Below are positions 48,216 to 62,450 of a stretch of DNA of 64,000 nt, one piece after another; position 1 is the first letter of the stretch, and each line of letters begins with the position of its first letter. Source of the DNA: Colius striatus (lineage: Eukaryota > Chordata > Aves > Coliiformes > Coliidae); NCBI RefSeq assembly GCF_028858725.1, contig NC_084759.1, forward strand, positions 139,666,671 to 139,730,670. The letters run 5' to 3'. The notes beneath the pieces were generated by a model. It was not told where the DNA came from, searched no databases, and saw nothing but the letters and a program-made list of their open reading frames with translations. The translations under genes and the position numbers were made by a program.

Positions 48216-51200
48216 TTCAGTTTGTGTCCAGCTTTTCTACTTTTGTCAGAAGATACGGAAAACACATAGTGCCTCTATTTCAAATAACATTTTTTGCAAA
48301 GCTGAGTCACCTAGTACAACTTCTCACTTAAGTAGACTTTGAGTTTTTTTAACCTATTGTACTAACTGTAATCCAACCACAGCAGTGATATCTGGGGTGA
48401 CTATCCTTTTTTTTAGGTAATATCAACCAAGTAAGGAGTCTCACTTCCAGGGGACAGAGGTTTCCCATCTCTCAGTTAATTTTACACATGCATGAACCTC
48501 TCACATTTGAGCTCCTAAACATGACAACCTGAAAAACAAGCTAGGTGTGTCTTCTGACTGCTAAAGAAACATATATTTATTAATGGAAATTGTGAACTTC
48601 ATTCATAGAAATAAGACCACCATGAATTTCATGAAAGCAATGAGGATATCAGGATAGCGAAGGATACTAGAGGCCTCTCCTTCTATTGCACTATTACGTC
48701 CTCTTATCTTTTGACAAAAATAATTGTCAATAAATAATAAGGCTTGACAACATTCCTTCTGCTGGATTGGCTGGATATTAGCAAGAAACAGAGGCTAGCT
48801 ATGATGCAAAGAAAGAGAAAGACTTTCTCATTGACACTGGATGGAAACTGTATGTGAATATTCAGTCTTTTGATGGCAGTTTGATGGTATGTCTGACCAT
48901 CAATGCAGAAAATCTGTTTACATCACAAAATGGAACAGGAAAAATGTATTATTTTGCCAATCAGTACTACAAAGGAGTCAGTCATTCCCTGTCAAAAGTA
49001 TTGTGAGATCAATAAGGAGCAAGAAGTCCTTTTCCACCAAATTGTTCTGGATACAAATCCTACTTCAGTAGAAATATGATACCACTTGGGAAAATGGAAT
49101 TATATCAACCATACATCAATTACAAATGTTTGGATTATATAGTTTTTCATGGAAGAATTCAGGATCAAAAATTCTACAGTGTTTAATGCTTGAATGAGGA
49201 ATCAGTTAATGAGATTAATGGCGTGCTGTGCCAAAATATCAGTAGCTATCTCTCAGAGCTTACCTATGTACTTAGGATATATTTTCTTCCTTCCATCCAG
49301 ATGTTAATGTAATCAGAATCAGTTTACTCATTAGCTCATAGACACTGTTACAAAAACTCATCATTAAACTTGATCTCATTACTCAATATCCTGTAAGAAT
49401 AGTTCCTGACTACAAGAGCATGTCAGTTACAGAGGTTGTCCAAAGGTGTTGTCTAACACTAGAGCTTCTACTGCTGAAGAATGCAGCTATCTTCAGGGAG
49501 ATTAAAAGCTGCAGCTATCCTCTTTTGTTCCTCTACACTGATCTTTGTTAGCTGCAGGTCATAATCTTCAAAGCCATCACCAAGTTTTAATCTATTCATA
49601 TTGGCAAGGCATCCTTATCTGCACTACAGCACCAGAGCTTTATCCTTCTCAGAAGAGTAGCTGAGAAACTCCATGACAAAGGACACTGAGCCTGAAAACA
49701 GATAGTCTTGGCAGAGAGTCTTCACTGCTGATTTATATTCTCCAAGAGGTCATACACTCAGCAGTCCTGAACCATAAAGCCACTCTTCATAGCCTTTCTT
49801 CTTTCCTGTAGAAGATCGTCTGCATCTTTATGGTACAAAATAATTTATATCAGAAACGTGGAACTGTGAACTAAGACACAGAGCTTTATTTGCAATCTTG
49901 AATAAACAAGCCTACAATCATTGAAAATTTCTTGCATAAATATCCTTACCAAAAAAAACCAGTCCAAACCAAACCTGCACATTTTGGGATCCTTATGACA
50001 TCCTGGGCTCCAACTTTGGATTGTGCTCTTTGGAAAGAGATGCTGTTAGTTTGAATGATTTGAATGATTTTATATACACTTCCAAAGCTTTTTGCAAAAT
50101 ACTTATTTTTCCAGTAGAACTGAGCTGTTTCAAATTATAAGGTAAATCTAACAGAAAAAAGTTTGTGTTACAATTTCTGCTCCCTTCAGAAACAACCTCT
50201 TCTTCCTTTCCTTGTATCCTTGTGGAGATAATCCCCTGCAGCTGGTGATTCATGTTGAGATTGCTCAAGCAACGATGTGGTGGAAGATTTACATTTGCAA
50301 TAGAGTGCCTACGATTTTGTGAAGGGACTCTTGCAGAAAACTAGATTTTACTTTATAAGCAATCAGCTGTGTTCCAGGTGGTGAGGCAATGCTAGGAATC
50401 AGGTACCAGCTTGAAGATTGCCAGATCTATATGGCAACCTGCAATTTACTCTTTTTTTTTTTTTTTTTAGTGAGTAGGAGGAAAAAAGGGGAAGTGTTAA
50501 GCAGAAACAGCCAACAGCCAGCCCCACAACTCTAGTTGCATTTGGTTTGCATTTATTTTTCTGCCTTGTAGGCCAAAGAGACAACTCTGCCTGTGGATAT
50601 TTGTATGATAGTTTAAGAGAGAAAGCAAAGAGTGACCTTTTTTTTTATTTTCACAATGGAGCTTGCTTTCAGACCCACCTCCTATTTGGCTAGTAACAGC
50701 TAATTTACACTGCTGATTAATGCAGCTTCATTTTCAAACTTTCAGTATTTCATGTTTCTACTTGATACTTCAGATCTCAATGAAGCCCAGACTTCACTTT
50801 TATGAAATTGTTAGGTCTCACATAGAAAAAAAAATGAACCCAAGCGCACCTTAAGGTCTCAAAGTTACAAGGAAACTACAAATATCTTTCTTTGATATTT
50901 GATTGCAAAACTACATAATTTGTTATGTATACAACTAAAAATTCTACCAAAGATTCTGTCCTAGATATCATTTCTTTTTCTAACTTTTTTTATAATTTAC
51001 ATAAAAAATAGCCTGCCCTCAAAGACATTTCAAAGATTCCAGTTTTGTGATTCACTTGTGAAGGGAGTTATTTTCAATCTTTCCCATGATCTTAGTGTCA
51101 TGGGATTTTTATTCTCTGGGAGTAATGATAACACAAATAACATTAACAATAACAAATCATTGCCTATTTTGAATTTATTGTAAGAAAGAAACTCACTGAT

Positions 51201-52947
51201 AATTTTTTAACATGCAGCAGATTTTGTTACCTGTTACCAGTATAAACCCAGCTATCATGAGTTGTGGAAGACTGCATGTATTCACCAAGATGTCACCAGT
51301 ACTGCAGTTTATTCTCACCTTTTTTCTTGTGTTTTCTGTGTACTTTGTCAAGTCACATACTCCCTCTTACTCATGTAACATATGCAATTTTTTTACGTTT
51401 TCTCTTTGATTATAAACAGTTTGTTACGGTGAGACAGATTCTGCCGTCTTTGCTTTTATAGCGGAGCACTTTGCAACAGAAAATAATAGGAGTGAGAATG
51501 CATATTGTTTATCAGAAGGGAAACCTGATTTTGAAGCTTGGAGATGTATTCATTTATCTGCATATAATGAAAAAAGTTGGTAATAAAGTGATAAAACTTT
51601 CAAATAATGTCTATCTAATGTACAAATTCTAGGTAATGTGAAACAGTTTGGTTAGCATACTGGCTGGCAGTTTCTCAGCAGTTCCATACATATAAAGAAA
51701 TCCCTATTCCTTTGACACATTTCCCTCACTTCAGGCAGACTCTGTGTCCACTCTGTTTCTGTTTGGTGGTTAAAATAAGGCCATCAGTTTCTTGGAACGT
51801 CCTATACTAAACCAGTATAGTAAAATAAATAACATTTGAAATTAACTATGAAGGCAATATCAATGTGCATACAAATGTCTGTCATCCTGTACCTCCTTCA
51901 CCCTGGGCTCAATGTGCTTGGTCCAGCTGCTGTAAGAAGATGTTCTAGTGAAGAGTGCAGTTTGTGCCGCAGCATTACAGAGTGCTGCAAGGTCACTTTG
52001 AACCTTCAGCTTCTTATTCTGCAACTAAAAATGCTGCTCTTGTGCACAAGCTTCTGGTTTCAACATTATCTCTTTGGAATTTGGTATCAAATGCCTCTGC
52101 CTGTTCCAGATAGATTGCACATTGTGTTTGGGAACCATCAGCTTGTGTTACATTGGGTTAGGTTCTTACTGTGCCTCATAAATGGCTGTCCTAGGTTGAG
52201 AGTGGAACAACTAGGAAAATGTGATGATACATATTGATATTTGTACTGTGCTTTACAAAGGAGGTTAAAAATTAATAGTTGCAATAGCAGCTACCTGAAA
52301 TATAGACACCAGAGGAGATATGAATTTGACATACGGTAGTTTATTTTTATTGTGGGAATAAATATTTAAGGGACGTGTGATATCCATGTTTCTATTTCTT
52401 ATAATAAAATGGGACAGATAATTGCTATGTCATTAATTTTTAAATGTAATTAAATTTGTAAGGCATTGTAAGGTACTATATGAGAACAAAATAGGATTGG
52501 TTTAATTTTGTGTTAATTTTTTAATCTACATTTGTTGCAAATCAATTTGATTTTTATCTAGACAAGAGAACATAGCCATACCTTGCCTATATAGGCTATT
52601 TTTGTTATTTTGAAACATTTTTCTTGTGTCAAAATATGTCCAAATTAAGTTTTCATATTCTTGATGTGATCCTTATTTTCCCTGCAACTTTTCAGACTTT
52701 GAACAATTCAATTTAAATAATGCGATTTAAGGTATCTCTAGATTGGATTTGTGATTTTATTTGGAAATTGTTTTGGTTCACACTCAATATGGTGGTCCAG
52801 GATAATAAATCCTGTTGCAAAAGTATGTGAAGACTCTAATATTGGTAAGGATGTATGTTTGCACATTTATTTCAAACCCTTGGAAATGAAGTGTAAAAGG
52901 ACAGCTTTCTTCTAATAGCTTTCTTGTTTTTGTTTCCAATCTCACAG

Positions 52948-53002
52948 AAATTGGATGCAAAACTGATATCGTCTCTCAGGCATCTGTTGCTTTGCTGCCA
53001 AG
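52948..53002 (+). other. Candidate exon (possible EPS8 5' exon)
   Basis: A long pyrimidine run ending CCAATCTCACAG precedes 55 bases that end CCAAG before GTGAGC, a near-ideal acceptor and donor pair. Two of three frames are open across it. In the first exonic bases is an ATG whose frame closes at once. If EPS8 starts at ~32.3 kb, this lies in its 5' intron. There is no similarity evidence, only splice signals. Confidence 0.3.
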
Positions 53003-56000
53003 GTGAGCTCTGCATTCTAACTTTGTATTTTTCACGTGGCTGTTCTGTGCTTCAGCTATTTCTCTGGTGTACTAAAAACAAATAGGCTCCTCTCCAACAT
53101 CAAATGTTCATGTCTTCTGTTTCTACCTTTGCTTTCTTTAACACTTTCAACTGTTTAAGCCCTAGGAAGATGCCCCCATCTCTTTAGCCTATCCTATCCT
53201 TAAGTTGACTGTTCTCCAGCTGCTTTACTACTGTACTCACCAAGAGCTGAAGGTCTGTCTGGGGACACAGAAGTAAGACTGTATTAAGTTGCTAAGGAGG
53301 AACTATTATAGATTCTAAAGTGGCAACGACTAAGGCCAATGATGCATAAAGATTTGTTCCTCTGTACAGCTTTGTGGTTCCAGAATTGAGTATAAATGGA
53401 GGTGGCAGTTATAGGAGATTGATGGGTTTTGTTTTGCTCTGGACCTACAGTGACTTGTCTGTCCGTTTGCAAATACAATAGGTTTTTTCCCTGTCTTAGA
53501 TGGAGGCTCCAAATATTGAATATATACTGTAAGGTTTCCCAAATGAACTAGGAAATTGCAAAGGGCCAGAAAAAAAACAAAGGCTTTGAACTCACTAGTT
53601 AGGTCATTATTATTTAGGCTACTTCATCCTCAGTGCTGTGAGGGTTATGATCTGGTGTGTGGTCTTCATTGAGCTTAGGTTTAAGTGTTCATATCTTTGA
53701 GAAACTGATCTAGTGAGCAATACCTATATACTGATGCCCACTGATAGCTAATGTGAGAATATCCTCTTATGCATATTAATTTCTATAAAGAACCAACTGT
53801 AAAGATCACTTTCATTGACAGTGTCCATCTTTCTTAAAATGGAAAAATAATTCCTGACTTGTGAGCGCACAATGCTAGTGCCTGTGTTTCTTGCTTCAGT
53901 ATCATATTATCAGATCTCCCTACTGCACAGGATAGTGTATAAGCAGTCAGGAAAACTTCCTGACACTAAAAAGATTCTGCTGCGGAGGTGCTACTCGCAC
54001 TCTAATCTCCTGGTTTAAAGATGCCCCAAAAGCACCTAAAGAGACTGGAAAAGAGATCATCCAGTCCAGGAGTTTTAATGCTAATGTAGATAGTTATGAC
54101 AGGCAACCTCACAAGCCTCAATGTAGTGGCCAAACAAGTGACCATGTATTATCTATACAGTATTGGAAGTGAAAAAGGTAGCAATGTCCAAATTCCTCTA
54201 CACCGCAGTGCAGTGCACTTTTAATGTACAGATGAAATTTCAATTTAGAAACTTGATACTTTCTGGCTTTATGACTGTAAGCTAAATACATTCTTTTTTA
54301 GTTTATATCTCTAACCTAATGACAAACTTCTTGTAATAACCGCAGCTGTGACAGTATGGGCCTGGAATCCACAGGATGCTAGAACAACTCTTGGGTAAAT
54401 GAAATGTTGGCTGTTGGTAGACAGAAGAAAGAATCTATGGATCTTCATATGACTCCAAAAGGTGACTCAGTGGCGGAAGAGGTAATTCTCAATTACCCTC
54501 TGTTGTGACCTACGGAAACGTACCCAACAAAGAACTTTCCCTGCTTCCAAATATCCATACAGAGCTCCAAATAAAACAAAAGAAAACAACCCTTAAACCC
54601 AAGAATAATCCCCCAACAAAGGGAAAGAAATCATACTAAAATTTAAGTAACCTAAAGAGAAAACAAGTGTAATTTCTTCGGAACATTCCCACAATTTAAG
54701 TTAATGGGAACAGTAATACTGTAAGTAGTTACCTATTAGAGTTTATTGGGCTCCTCCTGGGACCCAGGAGGAGACCTGTACCTCATTTCTATTACTATAT
54801 GGTCAAAACTGCCTACAAGTGAGAAATAATTTAAGATGCAGGTCATTAAAAAATGCATTCCTCTAGTACAAAATAATAAATCCTCTCAAGAGAAAGAACT
54901 ACTGCAATAACTCTAAAGATTTAATAACATTAAATATCTTAAGGATAGAAATTGATGACTAGAACAAGGATATGGTTAGTATAACATTGTAAACTCAATG
55001 AAATATATCAATAAGGATGAAAAATGTAGTAAACCACTTGCTGACAAATGATGATGGGAGACTGTGAGCTCTTTACAATGTATTGTGAGATCCACAGTCA
55101 AAAGCTTCAATCTTGACATCAATTAATTGAGTTTTGTCTTACTTTACTCCAACCCTTAGCCTATAAATTCTTGTTTAAGGACAGCAATGAAATCTTCCTA
55201 ATATGAAAATAAAACTTCATGAAAAGATGTTGATAAGAGGAAAGCCTTCCAGTTGAAAAACAGGCCTACTGTTAAAGAGACTTTCATCCTGTTGTTCCTC
55301 AGAAAACCAAATATATTTTCACTAGGATAAACACGCTTTAAACTATACTCTGTTCCTGGGTTGAACAGCAAAAGAATTTTATTCACACATAATCAAGTTA
55401 ATTCTAAACTATTCAATTAATTCCTTCATATTCCGTAAAAAGACAGTAACACTACCATGCCTCCACACATAAGTCCTGCATCTGTTGTACTGTCCAGCAA
55501 TATGACCTAGCTTGTCAGCATAAACTTTTGTGTTGAACAGGGATGTCTAGTAAGCCAGATTTCATAGTCACCAGAGTTCAGAAATCTGGTGATTTGAAAA
55601 AGAAAAGAGATTCCAAGACTTGGAATTTATTTTTGAACTGCAAAAGAAAGTGTAGGTAATAAAGCTGTTTGGTATGAGGAGAGAGAGAAGTCATGGTGAG
55701 AATGGTTAGAGAGGAGGTCCCTCAAATCAGTGTTCATCCTCAAAAGCAGCTTATAGAGGAGGGAGAGAAAAGTTGGACATGGAAGTGAATTCACAATACT
55801 TGAACTTTACATAAATATTTTAACTACTAGGAAATAGGAGAACTGCAAGGGTTACAGTTAAATGGATGCAAAAGTCAGTGAAAGCCAGGTCTGAAATAAC
55901 TTACTTTGGTATGAATCCTTTTTAGCTCCCAAAGATTTATATTAATTGGTTTCTTACATGATGAGTTCTTTATTAGGATTATGTGGTTACTATAGTAATA

Positions 56001-56384
56001 ATAATAGACCAGATAAGCAACAATCATAATATATTATTAACATGAATATATAATGCATTGTCTTGTTATTTTTCTTGTACTCACCCCCAGATTTTGCAGA
56101 TATTGCCATATTATTAATGTTATTATTTTGTAGAAAGCATTCAAACAAGGATTACACAGTAGTTAGACTGAGCAATGGATACCCTTTGACCCTGCTCCAG
56201 GTTGCTTAAAATCAAATGCAAAACAACAGCTGAATTTAACGTACAGATGCTTGACAAAATATGACCAAACATGAAATGGCTCAAAGGCTGTAGAGCTGGG
56301 GACAAAGCTGGGGATTGACTGGACCAGTCCCCAAGGGGGATTTGGGGTAGACAGCCAGGTTTGCTCATGCATCAGCAATATTCC

Positions 56385-56940
56385 CCAGGGAAATGAAGGA
56401 TGAGCACATACTAGGTGATAATAACAAGAAGGTAGCTGCAGATCATGAGAAGTGATTCTCTTTCTCCAGTAGTACTTGTGAAGTCACATCTAGAGCAGGG
56501 TGTCTGTTTTGGGGCCTCTGAATATGAGCACAATTTGGATAAACTGAAAAGAATCTAGTGAAGGTAATTAAGATAATTTATTTGGGTGATATGATGTACC
56601 AAGGGAGTCTGAGAAAGCTGGGTTTCTTCAGCTTTAAGGGTCAGACATGGCTCAGAGGTGCACCAGGGAAAGATGTGAATGATGAGGCATAGGCTGGAAT
56701 GTAGGAAATTCCAAGTGAGTGAAAGGAAGAAAAAATCACCATGAAGTTGTTCAAGACTGAGAGACAGGCACAGATAAGTTGCGAAATTTTCATTCCTTGG
56801 AGACACTCAAAACTGTATGAGTTCCTGAGCAACCTGAGATAACTCAGAAGTTACCCTTGCTTTGAGCTGCAGGTTGTACTGGATGACCTCTAGAGGTCCC
56901 TTCCAAACCAAATTATTATCTGCATCTGTAATTTTCTGGT
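56385..56940 (+). mobile_element. Old CR1 LINE 3' part
   Basis: Recognised by GTGAAGTCACATCTAGAGCA, GGTTTCTTCAGC and, at the end, TGGATGACCTCTAGAGGTCC followed by TTCCAAACC. Eroded, no open frame, tail degenerate. Confidence 0.85.
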
Positions 56941-59900
56941 TCTCATTTATACTCAAGCCTTTTTTACCTCAGTTCTTGCAGTTTTACAGGGCTTTCAAGT
57001 AAGTATAAACAAAATATCCATATAAGTAATTTAAATAGTCAAACGACACTGCTGTAGCAGAATAAACAAGAATCAGGTCTATAAAATCTCAGATTTAGCC
57101 ATGACTGGTCATCACCTAGATGATGCATTAGATTTCTTTTGCACTGGGCAAACTACTGCCTGGAAAAAACAGTCCACAATGTGAGCTGGAAAATTTTATA
57201 TGTATATATATTTTTATATTTATTATATTTATATACTTATATAGTGAAAAATTCACCTGGAGTATATGTCAGTGCTGGTCAAGTCAATGTCCAATGGGAG
57301 TTAAGCCCATATTGAGAAGATTCACTTGCAAACACATTTAAATAAACAAACGAACAAACAAACCCTTCTCTTTTCTTGGCCAGCAGCTCCTCAAGGGAAC
57401 TGCACAGGGAGTTGCCTGAAAACTTCAGTGTCCCCATTAGGACAACCTGACCTATTGTGTGTGTTCAGTTGCTAGTGAATGGGGGGTGCTGACAAGACTG
57501 AGTAATGCAACATGTCTCTGTCTCTCCACTAAAGAAAGAAGCTATCAAATTGTCTCTCCCTGCTCTTCCTGGGCCAAGTGCATTTGATGAGGCAAACGAG
57601 AATTTTTCATTTACCATTAAGCTTTTGGATTCTTTCAAAACTGCTCTTCCATCTACCTTGTAAATGAGGAAAGTTAATTGAAAATTGCTCTCAGCACACA
57701 GGGCCTGACACTGGGGAAGTACTGTCTCTCCGTGCAATAGTGATTTGATTGGGGCTGCTGTCAGATATTATATATGTTATGTTCAACTCGACACTGAAAA
57801 ACAGTCTTTGCCATTTGCCCTTTTCTCACAGACAGGGAAGCTCAAGCCATTGTTCCTGATTTGTTTTCAGTTGTTGCAGTCTTCATGCTGATAATTTAGC
57901 AGTCTATAACATAGATGAGGGTAACAAGAATATCTCTTTGGAATAATACAGAGCAAAGGCGCAAGACAGGACAATTAATTCTAGTTTCATAGTGCTGTAT
58001 GCATCCTGATTTATCTGTTGCAACAGTCATTTACACTGTGAAGTTCACTAGCAATTTTGTAGTACATATGGGCCTGCTCCAATGTCCCATCAATTAAAAA
58101 TATCCTTTTGGCTTCAGTGAACTTTGGATTTGGTTTTATCACGATTTTCATCTTGGTATCTTAGAAGGTTTTGTAATTGCACCGCAATAGATCTTCACCG
58201 TGTCTCATTGTCTTCCATGTAGCAATTCACTTTCTTCAGAGGGCAAGGTAGAATTTGGAGGCTGAGAGCAAGAGAGAAAGGCAAAGTTGCCATAGTGCTT
58301 CACTAGGGAATAACCGCCTCTCTTCCAAGTGTGTGTGCAAAACCATAGCCTGCCTACTCACACTCCCTTGTGAAGGACCTGCACTTTCTTTTAAGACTAT
58401 AAAAGTACATGTTGATTTAAAAGTAAACAAATCTGAAATATGCTTATCCATTCCCTTAATCCATTTAGCTATGCCATGCATATAATACATCTTAGAAAAA
58501 AACCTTCTTTTTTAAATACAGTTACAACACTATTTTTAAGTGTCACGAAGCCTCTGTTTTGATGAAACAGTAGGAACAGTGTTACAACAAAATTATTGTC
58601 ATTTCCTGCAGCTTGTACAATGTGTGAATATGCTGAAAACGGAGGGAGCAAAATAACTTGTATGACTGTTAATTAAACAAATTAGGAATCCCAGGTTCAC
58701 TTTCCTCACTTCCATAAAAAAAAATACCCCCCCAGGTTTTACATGCTAGGAAAAAACATCATAGATCTGCAATGCTTCTTTGAGATCCCACAAATCCACA
58801 AATAGTTTGTGGGTTACAAATCCTTGAAATAGTTTTTTCTTAGACCAGGTAGGCAAAGAATGCCTTGCTGTTTAAATTTCTGGCATGTACTGCTGTCTTA
58901 TGGTTATGAATTGGAAAGCTCTTAAAATCCCTCTAGGGACTTTTCCAGGTTATCTATTAAATTATTTCCAGTAAATGTTTGTTTATTTTACTTTGGGATG
59001 AACTCAATTCCTTCTCTTCCTATTTTTCTTATAGTCCAGAAATATCTGTATCATGACTACGTTCCAAATCCTTAGTTCACTCATTCTAGGAGTTAAGTCA
59101 TCTGTGTCATGTTTCAGTCCTTCTCAGTTTTTTCCTTTTGTCTCCATACAGCTGCACCAGCCACAAGCATCGCCTGATCAAGACCATTCAACCCCCCTTT
59201 TTTAAATTCAACAGCAGTCTGGGTGTCTCTGCCCTTTGGAGTGTGAATTCTGTTGGCTGACACCACCCCAGAGGAGGAAGAAATTCTTCTCTTGGCCAAG
59301 CACTTGCTTATTCTTTTAACACAGGCTCATGTAAAGAGAAAGGATTAACATGATTTTTGTTATTATTTTGCCTGTTTTGTTAGAACACAGAGATTTTTCT
59401 CAGCATGGAGCTCTGGCTGTGCTAGGCACTGTATATATATATCTGAGAGAACAAGTCCTAGCCTTGAAAATCTCACCCTTTTAAAAACTGAAGCCACAAA
59501 AGGTGTGGGAAAATGTTTCTATAAACAAACGGGGTGATTAGAATTGTGTGCAAGCTCAATTTCTTCCTTCAGCTCATTGAAAAGCACCCCTGTGTACAGT
59601 CAGGCTGGAAGGCAGCTCAGGTTTCTCCCACTTTCCGAGGTGGTCGGGTGCAGAGACAGTTTTGGATCACAATGCTATGCTGTTGCATGGGAGCGTTTTG
59701 CTGGTGTGCCTGTCGCCTGCAGCCTAGCAGGGTGTCTTTTCCCCACCTTGTACCCCTTCTCCTCATCATCCTTTTGTGTTTCTTGTGGAGGGAGGGAGAG
59801 GTCCTGGTGCCTCCTGACTTCATAGCAGGGCTGAGGGGGAGTCATGCAAGTCATGGTGTGCCAGCGACCAGCATATTGAGGTCAGGGTCAGTCAGTCTTG

Positions 59901-61587
59901 AAGAATGCACATGCCTGATACCTTACTGTCACTAGAAAGGACAGAAATGCTTTTTGGCCCATCAATATGTCAGTGGGAGTTGGTGAATGCACTTACTTAT
60001 AAAGGTGTTGGAGCATCACAATAAAAAGGATAGGAAGAACAGGGAAAGAGGGAAGAACTGAGAGAGAGGGGTTTATGTACAGAATCTTGTTATTGGCAAA
60101 GGGGAAACACAGAAGCTAAATTTTTTTTAGTCTAATTAAAATATTAACTTGATAGCTAATACACAACACACAGTTACAACACACAAAAATTCACAGTCCA
60201 AATTATCTAAATAATATAAAATAAATTCTATTAATAAAATGGTTTAAATTTGTTATATAAGGAAATCAGCTTTACAAATCCATCCCTCCTCCTCTGGTGT
60301 TATGTTTCTTTCCACTACCTCTCTGTGTCCCAGGGGCAATGGCAGGAGTCTTCCTTACAAGCAAAGCAAATGGCAGGTTTGCTGCAATACATCAGTGTCC
60401 CATGTGACATGACTCTGGGAACATCACCAGCCTTCACTGTCCCTGCCCAGTCTACAGCACAGGACTCTATTTCAGCCCCCCAGGACTGTTGGCCCCTGTC
60501 CTAGAGGTGCCACAGCAGGGCTGATATCCAGCTCCCCACAGCCCTGCCCTTTCTGGCCATGCTTCCCTGGTCCCAGGACCATGCATGGGCCTACAGCCTG
60601 ACCTATCCTCAATCCCTACCTGGCCATCATGGGGCTGTGTCTGGCCCAGGCTCATTCACCACAGGTGAACAGTTTATCTCCCTGAAGTCTCCAGTATCAT
60701 CCTGTGTCTGTACGTCTGTGGGCTTCATATGATGTCCCTGCTTTGGAGGAGTCTGCTGTCTTCCTACATCATTATATTAGGGTGATAAATATGTCATAAT
60801 ACACTGACTATCAGCTTGGTACTGTTACCCGTATAAAAATAATGATGTCACATAGTCATACTGTATCATTCTGCCCTATGATTTTGCTCAGCTCTAGAGC
60901 TAAGAAAAAGTTAATTAAGCAATAGCCATCTGGACATTAGAAAATTCCCGTTACAGCTAAACACGCTGTAACAACACTGTTCCAAAACAAGTCCAGACAA
61001 AGTCTGACATGTCCTGAGGTGTTGCTGAGTTAGCAGAAAGCTTACAGACAGTCCCTAGCCATTGCAGCAACAAGCTTCCTGAGGTAGGAGGCTATAGTGG
61101 GGTGCACAGAACTGGGGAGGAAGGAAAGGAACCTTCTGGAGGAATGGAAGGAGAAGGAAGGTTTGGCAAACAGCCACTGAGCAAAAGTAAAACATCCCTT
61201 GACTGAAGGCAACCAAATGCCCAACAGACACAGGGCTGGAGCATGCTAGGGGATCTTCTGCATCCTGGTGTTGCTTCTTCAGATACATCTGAAAAAAAGA
61301 TGAACAAGCTGATAGTAGGATGGCTGTTATGTGGATGTTGCTGTCAAAGACCCCTCTGCCACTTAGGTCTAGTGAGAGGAGGTGACCTCCAGATGGGAAT
61401 TTTCCTGAGTACTTCTTCCATGCCTTAACCATTTCTGTTCAATACTTCCTGGGATGCGTGTCACACAGCTGACGATGTGACCTCCCAGTTGCTGCATTGA
61501 TAAGAGAGAGGGTGTCAAACACTATGAATTTTCATAGATCCTTGTATTAAACAACACGTCTTTGCGCTGGGATTATATCCCTGAAAT
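56941..61587. other. Non-coding stretch with moderately GC-rich patches
   Basis: AT tract at 57196-57245 and GC-richer patches at 59580-59930 and 60280-60720 that I could not assign to an element or gene. Nothing else was recognised. Confidence 0.5.
57196..57245. repeat. AT microsatellite-like tract
   Basis: TATATGTATATATATTTTTA and a following TTATATTTATATACTTATA run; nearly pure A/T. Confidence 0.8.
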
Positions 61588-62450
61588 AATCACAGAATGG
61601 CAGGGGTTGGAAGGAATCTCTAGATATTAACTAGTCTGACTGCTTGCTAAAGCAAGTTCACCTCGATCTGGTTGCACAGGAATCTGTCCAGGTGGGTTTT
61701 TTAAGCCTCCAGAGAAGGAGACTCCACAACCTCTCTAGGCAGCCTGTGCCAGGGCTTCCTCACCCTCACAGGAAAGAAGTTTTTCTTCGTGTTCAAGTTG
61801 AACTTTTCGTGTTCCAACTTCATCCCATTACCCCTTGTCCTGTCACTGGACACTCCAGAAAAAAAGATTTGCTCCATCCTCTTGACACCTATCCTTGAGG
61901 TATTGATAAGCATTGATGAAGTCTCCTCTCAGCCTTATCTTCTCCAGGCTAAACAGCCCCAGGTACCACAGCCTTTTCTCTTAAGAGAAATGTTCCAGTC
62001 CCCTCATCATCTTGATAGCCCTCCACTGGACTCTCTCCAGAAGTTCTCTATCACTCTTAAACTGGTGAGCACAGAACTGGACACAGGAATCCAGATGTGG
62101 CCTTACTAGGGCAGAGTAGAAGGGATGAGAACTTCCCTTGACCTTCTGTCCACATTCTTCTTGATGCACCCCAGGATGCCATTGGTCTTCTTGGCCATGA
62201 GGAGAGACTGCTGGCTCATGTTTAGTTTGCTATCAACCAGGACTCCCAGGTCTCTCTCTACAGAGCTGCTCTCCAGCAGGTCAACCTCCAGCCTGTACTG
62301 GTGCATGAGGTTGTTTCTCCCCAAGTGCAGGACTCTGCACTTGCCCTTGTTGAATCTCTTGAGGTTCCCCTCTGCCCAACTCTCAAGCTGGTCGAGATCC
62401 TGATGAATGACAGAACAGCTTTCTGGTGAATCAGCCACTCCTTAGTTTTG
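61588..62450 (-). mobile_element. Young CR1 LINE, about 860 bases
   Basis: Reverse complement: the tail is at the left (ATCACAGAATGGCAGGGGTT), and ORF2 text reads leftward from the right end: [52 protein letters not shown]. The end of ORF2 breaks into two frames near 62110-62170. The element is cut just downstream of the catalytic box, so it carries no RT active site. Confidence 0.95.

Larger units (their letters stand above)
47072..56384. other. Non-coding stretch with one candidate exon
   Basis: Contains a CR1 relic (48050-48215), the candidate exon (52948-53002) and a 23-base near-perfect palindrome (54751-54773). A 133-codon frame at 51836-52237 has no recognisable domain. Confidence 0.55.

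Noticed and set aside
51836..52237. 133-codon plus-strand frame, hydrophobic and Cys-containing
   Set aside because: No family resemblance, no splice or promoter context, AT-rich neighbourhood.
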